The notes under the pieces: model-generated
What the model saw: only the letters and a program-made list of their open reading frames with translations
What the model was told of the DNA's origin: nothing
Databases searched by the model: none
Program-made: the position numbers and the translations under genes
NCBI RefSeq assembly: GCF_002021815.1
Contig: NZ_CP019952.1
Coordinates: 3,937,001 to 4,001,000, forward strand
Length of the DNA: 64,000 nt
Direction: 5' to 3'
Source: Pseudomonas parafulva
Lineage (GTDB): Bacteria; Pseudomonadota; Gammaproteobacteria; Pseudomonadales; Pseudomonadaceae
Part shown: piece by piece, positions 55,640-64,000 of the stretch
Position numbering within the stretch: position 1 is the stretch's first letter
Layout of the letters: every line of letters begins with the position of its first letter

Positions 55640-55694
55640 AAGGACGAGGCAAGCTGTTTCCAGGCTTGTCACAGGGACGAAAAAGGACATGTGC

Positions 55695-56903
55695 ATGACG
55701 TCATCTACGCATCTCTATACCTGGCAGGGCACGGACGCCAGCGGCGCACCCGTCAGCGGCCAGACCACGGGGCGCAGCCCGGCCTATGTACAGGCTGCGC
55801 TGATTCGCCAAGGCATCACGGTGGCGCGGGTGCGGCCAGCGGGTGGGCTGGCACTGACCTGGCCGCGTTGGCAGGCCAGGCCGGACACGGCGGGTTTCAG
55901 TCGGCAGTTGGCGACCTTGCTGCGAGCGGGTGTGCCGTTGTTGCAGGCGTTCGAAGTGATGAGCCGTAGCGGCTGCCCCGAGGGGCAGGCGGCTGTATTG
56001 CTAGCGTTGAAAAAAGATCTGGGCGCGGGGTTGGGATTGGCGGATGCCTTGCAACGCCACCCTCGCTGGTTCGATGGGCTGTACTGCAACCTGGTACGGG
56101 TGGGTGAGCAGTCGGGGACGCTGGATCGCCAGCTCGAACAGTTGGCGTGCATGCTGGAGCAGCGGCGCACGCTTGAGAAGAAGGTACGAAAGGCGATGGC
56201 CTATCCCATCCTGCTGTTGCTCACGGGGTTGGGGGTTTCGACCATCTTGTTGCTGGAAGTGATTCCGCAGTTCGAATCGATGTTCGTCGGCATGGGTACG
56301 GCATTGCCAGCCCTCACCCAGTGGGTGATAGACCTGTCGGCGGGGTTCGGGCAGGTGGCGCCCTGGGTGGCGCTGGTGGGGGTACTGCTGGGCATCGGTG
56401 GGCGCCAGCTGTATCGCCAGCATGCACCGGCACGCCTGTGGTGCGCGCAGCAACTGCTAAGCATGCCGGTGTTCGGAGCGTTGTTGGGGCAGGCTGCGCT
56501 GGCGCGGTTCGCCCGCAGCCTGGCGACCAGTTATGCGGCTGGGGTGCCGTTGCTGGACGCGCTGAGCACGGTGGCCAGGGGGTGTGGGAGTGAGCTTCAC
56601 GAGCAGGCGGTAATGCGTTTGCGTCAAGCACTGGCAAACGGTCGGGCCCTCAACCAGGCGATGGCTGAGGAGCGCGTGTTCCCGCCCCTACTGGTGCAAA
56701 TGACGGCAATCGGCGAGGCCAGCGGGACCTTGGACCAGATGCTGGACAAGGCTGCCATCCATTATGAGGACCAGGTCAGCCAGGCCCTGGACCAGCTGGC
56801 CAGTCTGCTGGAACCGGCCATCGTGCTGGTACTAGGAGTGCTGGTCGGTGGGCTGGTGGTGGCGATGTACCTGCCGATTTTCCAACTGGGTAGCCTGATC
56901 TGA
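55695..56903 (+). CDS. pilC: type IV pilus inner-membrane platform protein PilC
   Basis: 402 residues from the ATG at 55695, with AAAAGGA 8 nt upstream; the ATG at 55689 is too close to it. Two GspF-like repeats: RQLATLLRAGVPLLQAFEVM and RSLATSYAAGVPLLDALSTV, each followed by helical and membrane segments, and a C-terminal hydrophobic segment (EPAIVLVLGVLVGGLVVAMYL). It anchors the pilus assembly ATPases. pilB, normally between pilA and pilC, is not found in this window, so pilus function would need an ATPase from another locus. Confidence 0.93.
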   Translation: MTSSTHLYTWQGTDASGAPVSGQTTGRSPAYVQAALIRQGITVARVRPAGGLALTWPRWQARPDTAGFSRQLATLLRAGVPLLQAFEVMSRSGCPEGQAAVLLALKKDLGAGLGLADALQRHPRWFDGLYCNLVRVGEQSGTLDRQLEQLACMLEQRRTLEKKVRKAMAYPILLLLTGLGVSTILLLEVIPQFESMFVGMGTALPALTQWVIDLSAGFGQVAPWVALVGVLLGIGGRQLYRQHAPARLWCAQQLLSMPVFGALLGQAALARFARSLATSYAAGVPLLDALSTVARGCGSELHEQAVMRLRQALANGRALNQAMAEERVFPPLLVQMTAIGEASGTLDQMLDKAAIHYEDQVSQALDQLASLLEPAIVLVLGVLVGGLVVAMYLPIFQLGSLI

Positions 56904-56904
56904 T

Positions 56905-57774
56905 ATGACGGTCTGGACACTGCAGGGCATGGAGCCTGCGCATTTCATCGCCTGGGCCGCGCTGCTCGGGTTGCTGGCAGGCAGCTTCATCAATGTCGTG
57001 GCGCATCGTTTGCCGATCATGCTCAAGCGGCAATGGCGACGCACTGCTCAAGAGATACTGGAGCTACCCCCAACTTCGTCTGCGCGGTTCGATTTATGGT
57101 TACCCGGCTCCCATTGCCCTTTGTGCAAGCACGTCATCCGCGCGTGGGAGAACGTCCCTGTGCTCAGTTACCTGGCACTCAATGGCCGTTGCCGGGGGTG
57201 CAAGGGACGGATCAGCGTGCGTTATCCCTTGGTCGAGATGGCCAGTACCCTGTTGTCGATGGCCATTGCCTGGCGCTTCGGCCCGTCGGAGCAAGCGCTT
57301 TTTGCGCTGCTGCTGACATGGTGCCTGCTGACGCTGAGCCTGATCGATGCGGATCAACAGCTGTTGCCCGACGTACTGGTGTTGCCGGCAGTGTGGCTGG
57401 GGCTGATCGTCAATGCTGGCAATGTGTTCGCGCCACTTGGCGATGCGCTGTGGGGCGCCGTGCTGGGTTATCTGAGCCTCTGGACCGTCTACTGGGCATT
57501 CAAGTTGCTGACCGGCAAGGAAGGCCTTGGGTACGGTGACTTCAAATTGATGGCGCTCATCGGTGCCTGGGGTGGCTGGCAGGTGCTGCCCCTGACCCTA
57601 TTACTGTCCTCGGTGGCGGGCACATTCATAGGGTTGTGCCTGATCGGGCTGCGCCGGCATGCCATGGGGGCGGCAATGCCCTTTGGGCCTTATCTGGCTA
57701 TTGCGGGGTGGATTGCCGTGCTCTGGGGTGATGAAATACCCCCCTCCTACATGCAACTGCTTGGATTCCAATGA
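56905..57774 (+). CDS. pilD: prepilin leader peptidase / N-methyltransferase PilD
   Basis: 289 residues with about eight membrane segments. A cytoplasmic zinc-binding loop holds Cys71/Cys74 (HCPLCKH) and Cys96/Cys99 (RCRGCKG). The two catalytic Asp of the aspartic-type prepilin peptidase are Asp148 (SLIDADQ) and Asp212 (GYGDFKL). It cleaves and methylates PilA and also type II secretion pseudopilins. It begins 1 bp after the pilC stop and overlaps coaE by 4 bp. Confidence 0.95.
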   Translation: MTVWTLQGMEPAHFIAWAALLGLLAGSFINVVAHRLPIMLKRQWRRTAQEILELPPTSSARFDLWLPGSHCPLCKHVIRAWENVPVLSYLALNGRCRGCKGRISVRYPLVEMASTLLSMAIAWRFGPSEQALFALLLTWCLLTLSLIDADQQLLPDVLVLPAVWLGLIVNAGNVFAPLGDALWGAVLGYLSLWTVYWAFKLLTGKEGLGYGDFKLMALIGAWGGWQVLPLTLLLSSVAGTFIGLCLIGLRRHAMGAAMPFGPYLAIAGWIAVLWGDEIPPSYMQLLGFQ

Positions 57775-58394
57775 CCACAGCGGCCACAACACCCTGGATT
57801 CTCGGCCTTACCGGCGGCATCGGCAGCGGCAAGAGCGCCGCAGCCGAGCGCTTCGTCGAGCTTGGCGTGCACCTGGTCGATGCCGATCAGGCAGCGCGGT
57901 GGGTGGTCGAGCCCGGCCGCCCAGCCTTGGCGAGCATCGTCGAGCACTTCGGCCCTGCCGTGCTGCAGGCGGATGGGCAGCTTGACCGTGCCGCGCTGCG
58001 CCAGTTGATCTTCACCGACCCGGCGCAGCGCAAATGGCTGGAGCAATTGTTGCACCCGCTGATCGGCCAGGAGATTTTCAGTTACCTGGCCAAAGGGCAA
58101 TCGCCCTATGCGGTGTACGTCTCGCCCCTGCTGATCGAGTCGGGGCAGTATAAGAAAACCCAGCGCGTACTGGTCATCGACGCCCCGCAGACCCTGCAGG
58201 TAGCACGCACCCTCGCCCGCGACCACACCAGCGCCGAGCAGGTGCAGGCCATTCTTCAGGCCCAGCTGCCGCGTGAAGAACGCCTGCGCCATGCCGATGA
58301 CGTGGTGGTCAATGACGGCGACCTAGGTCACTTGCATGCGCAGATCGACCGACTGCACCACTTTTATCTGACTTTACGAGGAGGCCAGCCATGA
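57771..58394 (+). CDS. coaE: dephospho-CoA kinase
   Basis: 207 residues, the standard size. P-loop [14 protein letters not shown] near 12-25, then [19 protein letters not shown] and [19 protein letters not shown]. It carries out the last step of CoA synthesis, phosphorylating dephospho-CoA at the 3' ribose OH. It overlaps pilD (ATGA) and yacG, the conserved pilD-coaE-yacG operon order. Confidence 0.96.
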   Translation: MTTAATTPWILGLTGGIGSGKSAAAERFVELGVHLVDADQAARWVVEPGRPALASIVEHFGPAVLQADGQLDRAALRQLIFTDPAQRKWLEQLLHPLIGQEIFSYLAKGQSPYAVYVSPLLIESGQYKKTQRVLVIDAPQTLQVARTLARDHTSAEQVQAILQAQLPREERLRHADDVVVNDGDLGHLHAQIDRLHHFYLTLRGGQP

Positions 58395-58591
58395 GCCAGC
58401 CATTGACCGTCGATTGCCCGACCTGTGGCGCACCTGTGGAATGGAACGAGAAGAACACCTTTCGGCCGTTCTGCTCCGACCGCTGCAAACTGATCGACCT
58501 GGGCGCCTGGGCGTCCGAGGAGCACAAGATTCCCGGAGCCGAGGACTCGGAAGACGAACTGTATTCAGGGGATCTGGAGCCTCGTCACTGA
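58391..58591 (+). CDS. yacG: DNA gyrase inhibitor YacG
   Basis: 66 residues, a small zinc-ribbon protein: [10 protein letters not shown] near the N-terminus and [14 protein letters not shown] complete the four-Cys site. The C-terminus is acidic ([11 protein letters not shown]). YacG binds GyrB and inhibits gyrase. GAGGAGG precedes the ATG and the gene overlaps coaE by 4 bp. Confidence 0.93.
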   Translation: MSQPLTVDCPTCGAPVEWNEKNTFRPFCSDRCKLIDLGAWASEEHKIPGAEDSEDELYSGDLEPRH

Positions 58592-58640
58592 TCACTTTGG
58601 GAGATACACCAGCTAGATGCTGTGCAGCGAGGCATGGCTG

Positions 58641-59324
58641 TCAGCCACCGCCTTCCTTCCAGGGAGCCTGCAGGTATCGAGTACGGTTGAACGTCTCCAG
58701 CCATTCGGGGCAGAAGACCACCAGTGCGCTGATGACGGTTCCGTTGATAAACGCTTCGGGAAACATCATCAGCCACAGGTAGCCCACGAAATCACTCAGC
58801 CACTCCGGCATGGCGAACAACCCATCGAGCCAGAGCAATCCCAGCGCGGCACTAAGGCAGACGACCACCGTCAGTGCCGCCGGGAAAAACCCTGAGCAAA
58901 AGATGTACACGAAAAGGTTTCGCGGCTGCGCGCGTTCCACCGCGATGGCACAGACTTCGGTGACCAAGACCGGCAGGCCGACCAACAGCAGGCCGTTGAC
59001 CCCTAATGCAGTCAACTCCTGACGCCCGAGCAGCAGCAGACCCACTTGCGCCATGAAGCCACCCAGTACTGCCAGCGGCCAGTCCAGCAGCAGGGTGACG
59101 GCGGTCATGCCGATGAAGTGGTAGGACACGCCCGTGTCGAAATCACGCCGAACCAACCACAGCGCGAACAACCCGACCACGGTGCCGAACAGCAAGTGCT
59201 GGCGCCGCCGGTCGGTGACCAGCTCGACCCAGCGGGCCTGACTGGTGGCCCAGGCGAGCAGCGGCACGTAGCCGAGCCAGCCAACGGTCAGCGTTGTTCC
59301 CGACAGCACCTGCGCGCTGATCAT
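58641..59324 (-). CDS. energy-coupling factor-type ABC transporter permease (CbiM-like)
   Basis: 227 residues with six to seven membrane segments (FGTVVGLFALWLVRRDF, AVTLLLDWPLAVLGGFMAQVG, LLLVGLPVLVTEVCAIA, LFVYIFCSGFFPAALTVVV) and the motif SYHFIGMTAVTLLLDW, as in CbiM/NikM-related ECF permeases (COG3235). The substrate is probably a metal ion such as cobalt or nickel, but no CbiQ/CbiO partner is near. ATG with GAGG about 10 nt upstream. Confidence 0.8.
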   Translation of the reverse strand: MISAQVLSGTTLTVGWLGYVPLLAWATSQARWVELVTDRRRQHLLFGTVVGLFALWLVRRDFDTGVSYHFIGMTAVTLLLDWPLAVLGGFMAQVGLLLLGRQELTALGVNGLLLVGLPVLVTEVCAIAVERAQPRNLFVYIFCSGFFPAALTVVVCLSAALGLLWLDGLFAMPEWLSDFVGYLWLMMFPEAFINGTVISALVVFCPEWLETFNRTRYLQAPWKEGGG

Positions 59325-59474
59325 GTAGGAATAACCTCAATCAATGCATGGACAAAGGCGAGTCTACACGTATTGCCCAAGTATCAGCGTGTCCCTACAC
59401 CACAAGCATGCAATTCTTTGATTCAAGGCGCGATCAACACCTGATCGTCATCAAATTACAGCTAAGCTTGCTTC

Positions 59475-60104
59475 ATGGATGATTCCGATTACTTGCGCCT
59501 GCTGACCATCCAGGCCGAACAAGCCAATGCGTTTCTGTCCAATGCCCGCAAATGGGAGCGTGAGCGTTGGGTCTGCCAGCGCCTGCTGCAAGGCCTGAAC
59601 ATCGCGTATCGCAACGACGACTTCACGCCCGCCGGCCAGGAGCCGCCTGACGTATTGTTCCGCGATGCGGCCTTCGAGGTGTTCTTCGTGCTGGACGAGG
59701 GTCGCCGGCTTAACGATGAATGGCGAGAAGAGCTGCAACGCAGGCGCAGCGCCTTTTCACTGGCGCAACTGGTGCGACGCGAAGCGCGCCCTCGCCGCAT
59801 CAGTGCCACCGAGTTGCTGGGCAGGCTGGCACCTACCCTGCGCAAGAAAGCGCACAACTACCGTGAGCGCGGGCTGGACCTGAACGAGCTGGACATCATT
59901 GCCTTCGCCAGCCTCAAGCGCGAGGTGCTGGACCTCAACACCCACTTCCCGCCGCCCACCGAGTATTTGCGCCAGGGCTGGCGCTCGCTGTCGTTGGTCG
60001 GGCCAACCTTTGCCCGGGTGTTGTTCGCTCACCCGGATGCGCCGGACTTTCTTCGCGGCAACCTGGGGCGCAGCATCGTCTTCGATGTGGGGATCAGCCT
60101 TTGA
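59475..60104 (+). CDS. DUF1780 protein
   Basis: 209 residues, no signal or membrane segment. The pattern YLRLLTIQAEQANAFLSNAR, EPPDVLFRDAAFEVFFVLDE, RRLNDEWREEL and NELDIIAFASLKREVLDLN is the DUF1780 family known from Pseudomonas. The middle part (PPDVLF..AAFEVFFVLDEG) has spacing somewhat like PD-(D/E)XK nucleases, but catalytic function is not shown. The ribosome-binding site is weak. Confidence 0.82.
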   Translation: MDDSDYLRLLTIQAEQANAFLSNARKWERERWVCQRLLQGLNIAYRNDDFTPAGQEPPDVLFRDAAFEVFFVLDEGRRLNDEWREELQRRRSAFSLAQLVRREARPRRISATELLGRLAPTLRKKAHNYRERGLDLNELDIIAFASLKREVLDLNTHFPPPTEYLRQGWRSLSLVGPTFARVLFAHPDAPDFLRGNLGRSIVFDVGISL

Positions 60105-60453
60105 TCCTGTGCAGTGATCGTTTGCGATGACGTACACTCGGCGGCGCGGATAGAAAGCATTATCATTTGTTACAGCCGCGTGAGCGACCACTGTAGCGTT
60201 TGCCCCTGCACGAACGTCTATCCGTAGAGGCCCAGCATGACCCACGCCTGAACCCTGCGTGTCAGCCAGTGTCGATGATGACCTGCAAGCCCTGCATACA
60301 CTGGGGTCGAGCATCTCGCCACCCCCGCTGTCTTGGGTCTGGCGCCCGTTGAGTGGACCGGAGCTATGAGCTGCCTTGCGCTCGCCCTCCCCTCTTACCC
60401 CGTGCGGCCGGCCCGTTGGGCCAAGAATTCCGTAAACCTTATGAGATATTCCC
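60105..60453 (+). other. 349-bp intergenic region upstream of ndh
   Basis: No secure gene. It probably contains the ndh promoter; an AT-rich patch (ATAGAAAGCATTATCATTTG at 60151-60170) is the best candidate area. No operator is recognised. Confidence 0.4.
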
Positions 60454-61749
60454 ATGACTCATCGCATCGTGATTGTCGGCGGCGGCGCCGGCGGCTTGGA
60501 ATTGGCTACCCGCCTGGGCAAGACCCTGGGCAAGCGCAAGCAGGCTGACATCACCCTGGTGGACACCAACCTCACCCATATCTGGAAACCGCTGCTGCAC
60601 GAGGTGGCCGCCGGCTCCTTGAACTCCTCCGAAGACGAACTGAACTACGTGGCGCAAGCCAAGTGGAACCACTTCAACTTCCAACTGGGGCGCATGAGCG
60701 GCCTGGAGCGTGAGAGCAAGCGGATCCAGTTGGCTGCCACGCTCGATGAAGACGGCCGCGAACTGCTGCCCGCGCGCACCCTTGCCTACGACACCCTGGT
60801 CATTGCCGTGGGCTCGAATACCAACGACTTCGGCACCTTGGGTGCGGCGCAGCATTGCCTGTTCCTGGACACGCGCAAGCAGGCAGAGCGCTTCCACCAG
60901 CAACTGCTCAACCATTACCTGCGCGCCCATGCAGGCGATGTGGCCAGCGAAAAGATCAGCGTAGCCATCGTCGGTGCCGGCGCCACGGGCGTGGAGCTGG
61001 CTGCCGAGCTGCATCACGCGGCCCATGAACTGGCGGCCTACGGCCTGGACCGCATCCAACCGAAAGACATGCACATCACCTTGATCGAGGCAGGCCCGCG
61101 CGTGCTGCCGGCACTGCCGGAGCGCATCAGCGTGCCCGTGCATCAGACCCTTGAGAAGCTGGGGGTGAAGGTAATGACCAACGCGGCCGTCAGCGAAGTG
61201 ACGGCCGAAGGTCTCAAGACCAAGGACGGCGAAGTGATCCAGGCCAGCCTGAAGGTCTGGGCAGCGGGCATCCGGGCGCCGGGTTTCCTGAAGGAAATCG
61301 ATGGCCTGGAGACCAACCGCATCAACCAACTCGTCGTACGGCCCACCCTGCAAACCACCCGTGATGACGCTATTTTTGCCTTCGGTGACTGCGCCGCCTG
61401 CCCGCAGCCAAACAGCGATCGCAACGTACCGCCCCGGGCGCAGGCGGCCCACCAGCAGGCGTCGATGCTGGCGCAGAGCATCAAGGCGCGCCTTGAGAAC
61501 AAGCTGCTGCCGACCTACCAGTACAAGGATTATGGCTCGCTGGTGTCGCTCTCGCGCTTCTCGGCCGTGGGTAACCTGATGGGTAACTTGATGGGCAGTG
61601 TGAAGCTCGAAGGCTGGCTCGCAAGGATGTTCTACGTGTCGCTGTATCGTATGCACCAGATGGCGTTGTACGGTTTCTTCCGCACGGCCCTGATGATGCT
61701 GGGCAGCAAGATTGGTCGCGGCACAGAACCACGGCTGAAGTTGCACTGA
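60454..61749 (+). CDS. ndh: type II NADH dehydrogenase (non-proton-pumping)
   Basis: 431 residues. N-terminal FAD-binding IVIVGGGAGGLELATRLG, the second Rossmann motif for NADH VAIVGAGATGVELAAELHH, and the flavin ATG-like motif IFAFGDCAACP. The C-terminal amphipathic and hydrophobic helices (LARMFYVSLYRMHQMALYGF) attach it to the inner membrane. It passes electrons from NADH to quinone without pumping protons. Confidence 0.95.
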   Translation: MTHRIVIVGGGAGGLELATRLGKTLGKRKQADITLVDTNLTHIWKPLLHEVAAGSLNSSEDELNYVAQAKWNHFNFQLGRMSGLERESKRIQLAATLDEDGRELLPARTLAYDTLVIAVGSNTNDFGTLGAAQHCLFLDTRKQAERFHQQLLNHYLRAHAGDVASEKISVAIVGAGATGVELAAELHHAAHELAAYGLDRIQPKDMHITLIEAGPRVLPALPERISVPVHQTLEKLGVKVMTNAAVSEVTAEGLKTKDGEVIQASLKVWAAGIRAPGFLKEIDGLETNRINQLVVRPTLQTTRDDAIFAFGDCAACPQPNSDRNVPPRAQAAHQQASMLAQSIKARLENKLLPTYQYKDYGSLVSLSRFSAVGNLMGNLMGSVKLEGWLARMFYVSLYRMHQMALYGFFRTALMMLGSKIGRGTEPRLKLH

Positions 61750-61785
61750 CCTGGCTGCTGGCTGGGTGCACTCGCATGCGCCCGG

Positions 61786-62832
61786 CTAGCGTCGCGTTCG
61801 AACGATTTCCTCGGCTGCCAGACGGCCGAGGTGGGGCGCAAGCACGATCCCCGGATGTGCCACCAAGGCATACACCCCCTCGACACCAGCAAGGTAACCC
61901 ATCACAGGCTTGCCTTCCGGGGTCATCGGTCGGTGCCCGATACTGACCGCGCGCAGCGAAAGCGCCGTGGCGCCGATGAACATCTGCCGGATGGCTTTTG
62001 TGGTGCGCTCGACCAAGGCTGGCAACCCTGCCTCACCCTCGGCAGGCGCTTCTTCGGCGCAGGCCACGCCCCCTTCCAATGCCGGACGTAACTCCAAGCC
62101 ATTACCGTAAACCAGGTGCCGCACTACACCGGCTGGCGCCGCGAAGCGCATCAGTACAGCTGGCCGGGTAAGCAAGGGCAAGGGCAGACCGACACCTGCT
62201 GCAAGGCCGATTGCGGCACCGGCATTGGCCAGCACCACGGTATCGGCGGCGTAGGTTTGCGTTGCGCACCTGGCGGCCGTCACGCGTCCGTTGTGCGTCT
62301 CTATGCCATCGACCCGCCGGCCGTATAGAACCTCTGCCCCGGCTTGCTCGGCGCCGCTCAACAGCATTTTCGCCAAGGCAACAGGTTCCACGGCAAAATC
62401 GTCCGGCGCCCAAGCGGCCAGTGCGGGTGGCGTGATCATGCACGGCTCAAGGGCGCTTATCTGCTGGGCGTCCAGTGGTTGAAGGTTTACGCCGGCAGAA
62501 CGTTGCTGGTCGATGAGGGCGGCCGTTTGCGCATCGTTGTCCAACCACACCATGGCGCCACGGGCGGCAATCGGCAAAGGCCCGAGGTCAAGCGCCAGCC
62601 GGTTGAAGTCGGCGATGGCCTGCAATGTGGAGGAAAATGCCGCCGGGTTGTCCGATGCACTGGCGCTGGCAGTGCCTACCCAGCCATATGACCAACGGGT
62701 AACGCCACTGGCGGCTCGAGACCCTTGCTCCAGAACAGTGACCCGAGCACCGAGCCTTGCAAGGTGCCACGCAATGGAAGCACCCATGATGCCTCCACCC
62801 ACGACCACGACACTTGATGTGTTGGCTCCCAT
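61786..62832 (-). CDS. FAD-dependent oxidoreductase of the DAO family
   Basis: 348 residues from the ATG at 62832, which has GGGGA about 9 nt upstream; an ATG-like start at 62862 only adds a short tail. The dinucleotide-binding motif VVVVGGGIMGASIAWHLARLG is followed by TVLEQGSRAASGVTRWSYGW. C-terminal motifs (SIGHRPMTPEGKPVMGYL, VAHPGIVLAPHLGRLAAEEI) match glycine/D-amino-acid-oxidase-type proteins. The substrate, an amino acid or secondary amine, cannot be read from sequence. It converges on ndh. Confidence 0.88.
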   Translation of the reverse strand: MGANTSSVVVVGGGIMGASIAWHLARLGARVTVLEQGSRAASGVTRWSYGWVGTASASASDNPAAFSSTLQAIADFNRLALDLGPLPIAARGAMVWLDNDAQTAALIDQQRSAGVNLQPLDAQQISALEPCMITPPALAAWAPDDFAVEPVALAKMLLSGAEQAGAEVLYGRRVDGIETHNGRVTAARCATQTYAADTVVLANAGAAIGLAAGVGLPLPLLTRPAVLMRFAAPAGVVRHLVYGNGLELRPALEGGVACAEEAPAEGEAGLPALVERTTKAIRQMFIGATALSLRAVSIGHRPMTPEGKPVMGYLAGVEGVYALVAHPGIVLAPHLGRLAAEEIVRTRR

Positions 62833-62922
62833 GCCAATAGGTCCCCAGACTGCGAAAGACACAGGCCAGAATAGCGGATTTGCGGGAAAATACAGGGCTT
62901 AGAAAAACCGAGGCAAAAGAAA

Positions 62923-62948
62923 AAGGGCATCTCATTCGAGATGCCCTT
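62923..62948 (-). terminator. intrinsic terminator of the tRNA operon
   Basis: Perfect 11-bp stem AAGGGCATCTC and GAGATGCCCTT with loop ATTC; on the minus strand a TTTTCTTTT run follows. It lies 7 bp past tRNA-Lys. Confidence 0.92.
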
Positions 62949-62954
62949 CTTACA

Positions 62955-63030
62955 TGGTGGGTCGTGTAGGATTCGAACCTACGACCAATTGGTTAAAAGC
63001 CAACTGCTCTACCAACTGAGCTAACGACCC
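62955..63030 (-). tRNA. tRNA-Lys (anticodon TTT)
   Basis: 76 nt with encoded CCA. Acceptor GGGTCGT pairs with ACGACCC; anticodon loop CTTTTAA gives TTT; T-arm GGTTCGAATCC. Last tRNA of the Asn-Pro-Lys operon. Confidence 0.97.
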
Positions 63031-63036
63031 GGAAAA

Positions 63037-63113
63037 TGGTCGGGGTGAGGGGATTCGAACTCCTGACATCCTGCTCCCAAAGCAGGCGCGCTACCGGACT
63101 GCGCTACACCCCG
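63037..63113 (-). tRNA. tRNA-Pro (anticodon TGG)
   Basis: 77 nt with encoded CCA. Acceptor CGGGGTG pairs with CACCCCG; anticodon loop TTTGGGA gives TGG; T-arm AGTTCGAATCC. Separated by 6 bp from tRNA-Lys and 4 bp from tRNA-Asn, so processed from one transcript. Confidence 0.97.
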
Positions 63114-63117
63114 AGAT

Positions 63118-63193
63118 TGGCTCCGCGACCTGGACTCGAACCAGGGACCCAATGATTAACAGTCATTTGCTCTACCGACTGAGCTATCGCGGA
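63118..63193 (-). tRNA. tRNA-Asn (anticodon GTT)
   Basis: 76 nt with encoded CCA. Acceptor TCCGCGA pairs with TCGCGGA; anticodon loop CTGTTAA gives GTT; T-arm GGTTCGAGTCC. First tRNA of the operon. Confidence 0.97.
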
Positions 63194-63287
63194 ACTGAAC
63201 TTCGGTACAACCTTACATCTTCGAAGCTTGTGTTAACTTCGGACTCTTTAGCTATCCGCTTTCGCGTTATCGCTGCTGAGGCCGGCT

Positions 63288-63315
63288 ATTCTACATTCTT
63301 CGTTTTGCTTGTCAA
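63288..63315 (-). promoter_or_regulatory. sigma-70 promoter of the tRNA operon
   Basis: On the minus strand TTGACA (63315-63310), a 16-bp spacer, then TAGAAT (63293-63288), and a GC-rich discriminator AGCCGGCC. This would start the transcript about 85-90 nt before tRNA-Asn. GC-rich discriminators after the -10 box are typical of stringently controlled stable-RNA promoters. Confidence 0.85.
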
Positions 63316-63546
63316 CCACTTTTTTTCATTCAACTTACTGATTTCTAAGTTGTTTTGCGGTCACCTGTGTTGCTGGTGATTCGCTTAGTGCCTGACAACG
63401 CGGCGTATATTAGGGCCACTCGATTGATCATGCAAGCATAAATTTCAAAAATTTCAGCAAGTTATCTTGGATTAGCGCAAAGGCCCGGATTTACGGGGGT
63501 TGGCTGGGCTCGTCGATGACAGCATAAGGGTTGTCAGGGCCGCTTT

Positions 63547-63653
63547 GCGGCCCATCGCGGCACGAGGCCGCTCCTACCCTGACCGCATGATGGCTAATGC
63601 ATTAGGATTTGGAGCGACATTGCCGGGGCGCCGGACCAGCCGCGATGGGCCGC
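63547..63653. repeat. inverted pair of REP-like elements (REPIN)
   Basis: GCGGCCCATCGCGGC at 63547-63561 recurs exactly inverted as GCCGCGATGGGCCGC at 63639-63653. The first copy lies in a GGCCGCTTTGCGGCCCATCG context followed by GAGGCCGCTCCTACC, the style of P. putida REP sequences. Located 23 bp after the clpB stop. Confidence 0.65.
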
Positions 63654-63676
63654 GAGACGGCCCCAACAACTTAACG

Positions 63677-64000
63677 TCACGCAAAGACGATCTCGTCGCC
63701 TTCCACCGTGGCAGTGATCGCCGTACCTGGCACGAACTTGCCCGACAGGATCAACTGCGCCAGCGGGTTTTCGATCCAGCGCTGAATCGCGCGCTTGAGC
63801 GGCCGCGCTCCATACACCGGGTCGTAACCCACGGCGATCAGCTTGTCCAGGGCTTGCGGGCTCAAGCTCAGCGAAAGCTCGCGCTCCATCAAGCGGCTGC
63901 GCAGCCGTCCCAGCTGGATCTCGGTAATGCCGGCGATCTGCTCGCGGCCCAGCGGTTCGAACACCACCACTTCGTCGATCCGGTTGATGAATTCGGGACG
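63677..64000 (-). CDS. clpB: ClpB disaggregase, C-terminal part (partial)
   Basis: Only the last 107 residues are in the window; the frame is open to base 64000. It begins with [20 protein letters not shown], containing the arginine-finger region of the second AAA+ domain, and ends with the C-terminal D2 small domain ([40 protein letters not shown]). ClpB rescues aggregated proteins with DnaK. Confidence 0.95.
   Translation of the reverse strand, partial: RPEFINRIDEVVVFEPLGREQIAGITEIQLGRLRSRLMERELSLSLSPQALDKLIAVGYDPVYGARPLKRAIQRWIENPLAQLILSGKFVPGTAITATVEGDEIVFA

Larger units (their letters stand above)
63194..63676. other. 483-bp region between the tRNA operon and clpB: promoter and REP pair, no gene
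   Basis: Contains the tRNA promoter and the inverted REP-like pair listed separately. No reading frame is supported. Confidence 0.7.

Noticed and set aside
60439..61746. 435-codon minus-strand frame opposite ndh
   Set aside because: Complete overlap with ndh, no motif, no ribosome-binding context.

Overview
The window is about 62-65% GC chromosome of a Pseudomonas of the P. putida group. This rests on recognisable gene content and order: gdhA, ettA, morA and glyA on the left, and pilA/pilC/pilD-coaE-yacG, ndh, a tRNA cluster and clpB on the right. No database was searched, so family names come from motifs and remembered families.

Left block (1-11.2 kb): the end of a DUF4105-type envelope protein, a small lipoprotein, a GreA/GreB-like factor, NADP glutamate dehydrogenase (gdhA), the ribosome-associated ABC-F ATPase EttA, a short unknown protein, the PAS-GGDEF-EAL protein MorA, and serine hydroxymethyltransferase (glyA).

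Fimbrial block (11.4-25.2 kb): nine leftward genes. Five encode a chaperone-usher pilus (subunit, chaperone, usher, tip protein, second chaperone). Four encode a phosphorelay: two hybrid sensor kinases, an EAL-output response regulator and a LuxR-type response regulator. This matches the gene content of the P. aeruginosa cupD-pvrSR-rcsCB locus, but here it sits next to glyA.

Metabolic and signalling block (25.2-37.1 kb): an ACR3-like transporter, a BetT-type BCCT transporter, a homocysteine S-methyltransferase divergent from an amino-acid ABC transporter pair that lacks an ATPase, a soluble PAS-PAS chemoreceptor, a GAF-EAL phosphodiesterase, a hybrid kinase and a small P-loop protein. A lone PD-(D/E)XK nuclease-like gene follows.

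Mobile element (about 39.0-54.95 kb): a roughly 16-kb P4-like satellite or integrative element inserted in the 3' end of tRNA-Thr(CGT). It has a tyrosine integrase beside the tRNA, an AlpA regulator, a structured leader with an intrinsic terminator, and a primase-helicase operon joined by ATGA overlaps. Near its left end lie two arrays of GGTG-type iterons that may be a replication origin. No capsid, tail or conjugation genes are visible. The distal half carries probable anti-phage cargo: an AbiV-family protein, a lone MuF-C-domain protein, a small protein plus a HEPN-motif protein, and a 794-aa DUF4238/SEC-C protein. This cargo region is the best candidate for an undescribed system.

Right block (55-64 kb): type IV pilin divergent from pilC-pilD-coaE-yacG (no pilB here), an ECF-type permease, DUF1780, ndh, a DAO-family oxidoreductase, the tRNA-Asn-Pro-Lys operon with promoter and terminator, an inverted REP pair, and the 3' end of clpB.
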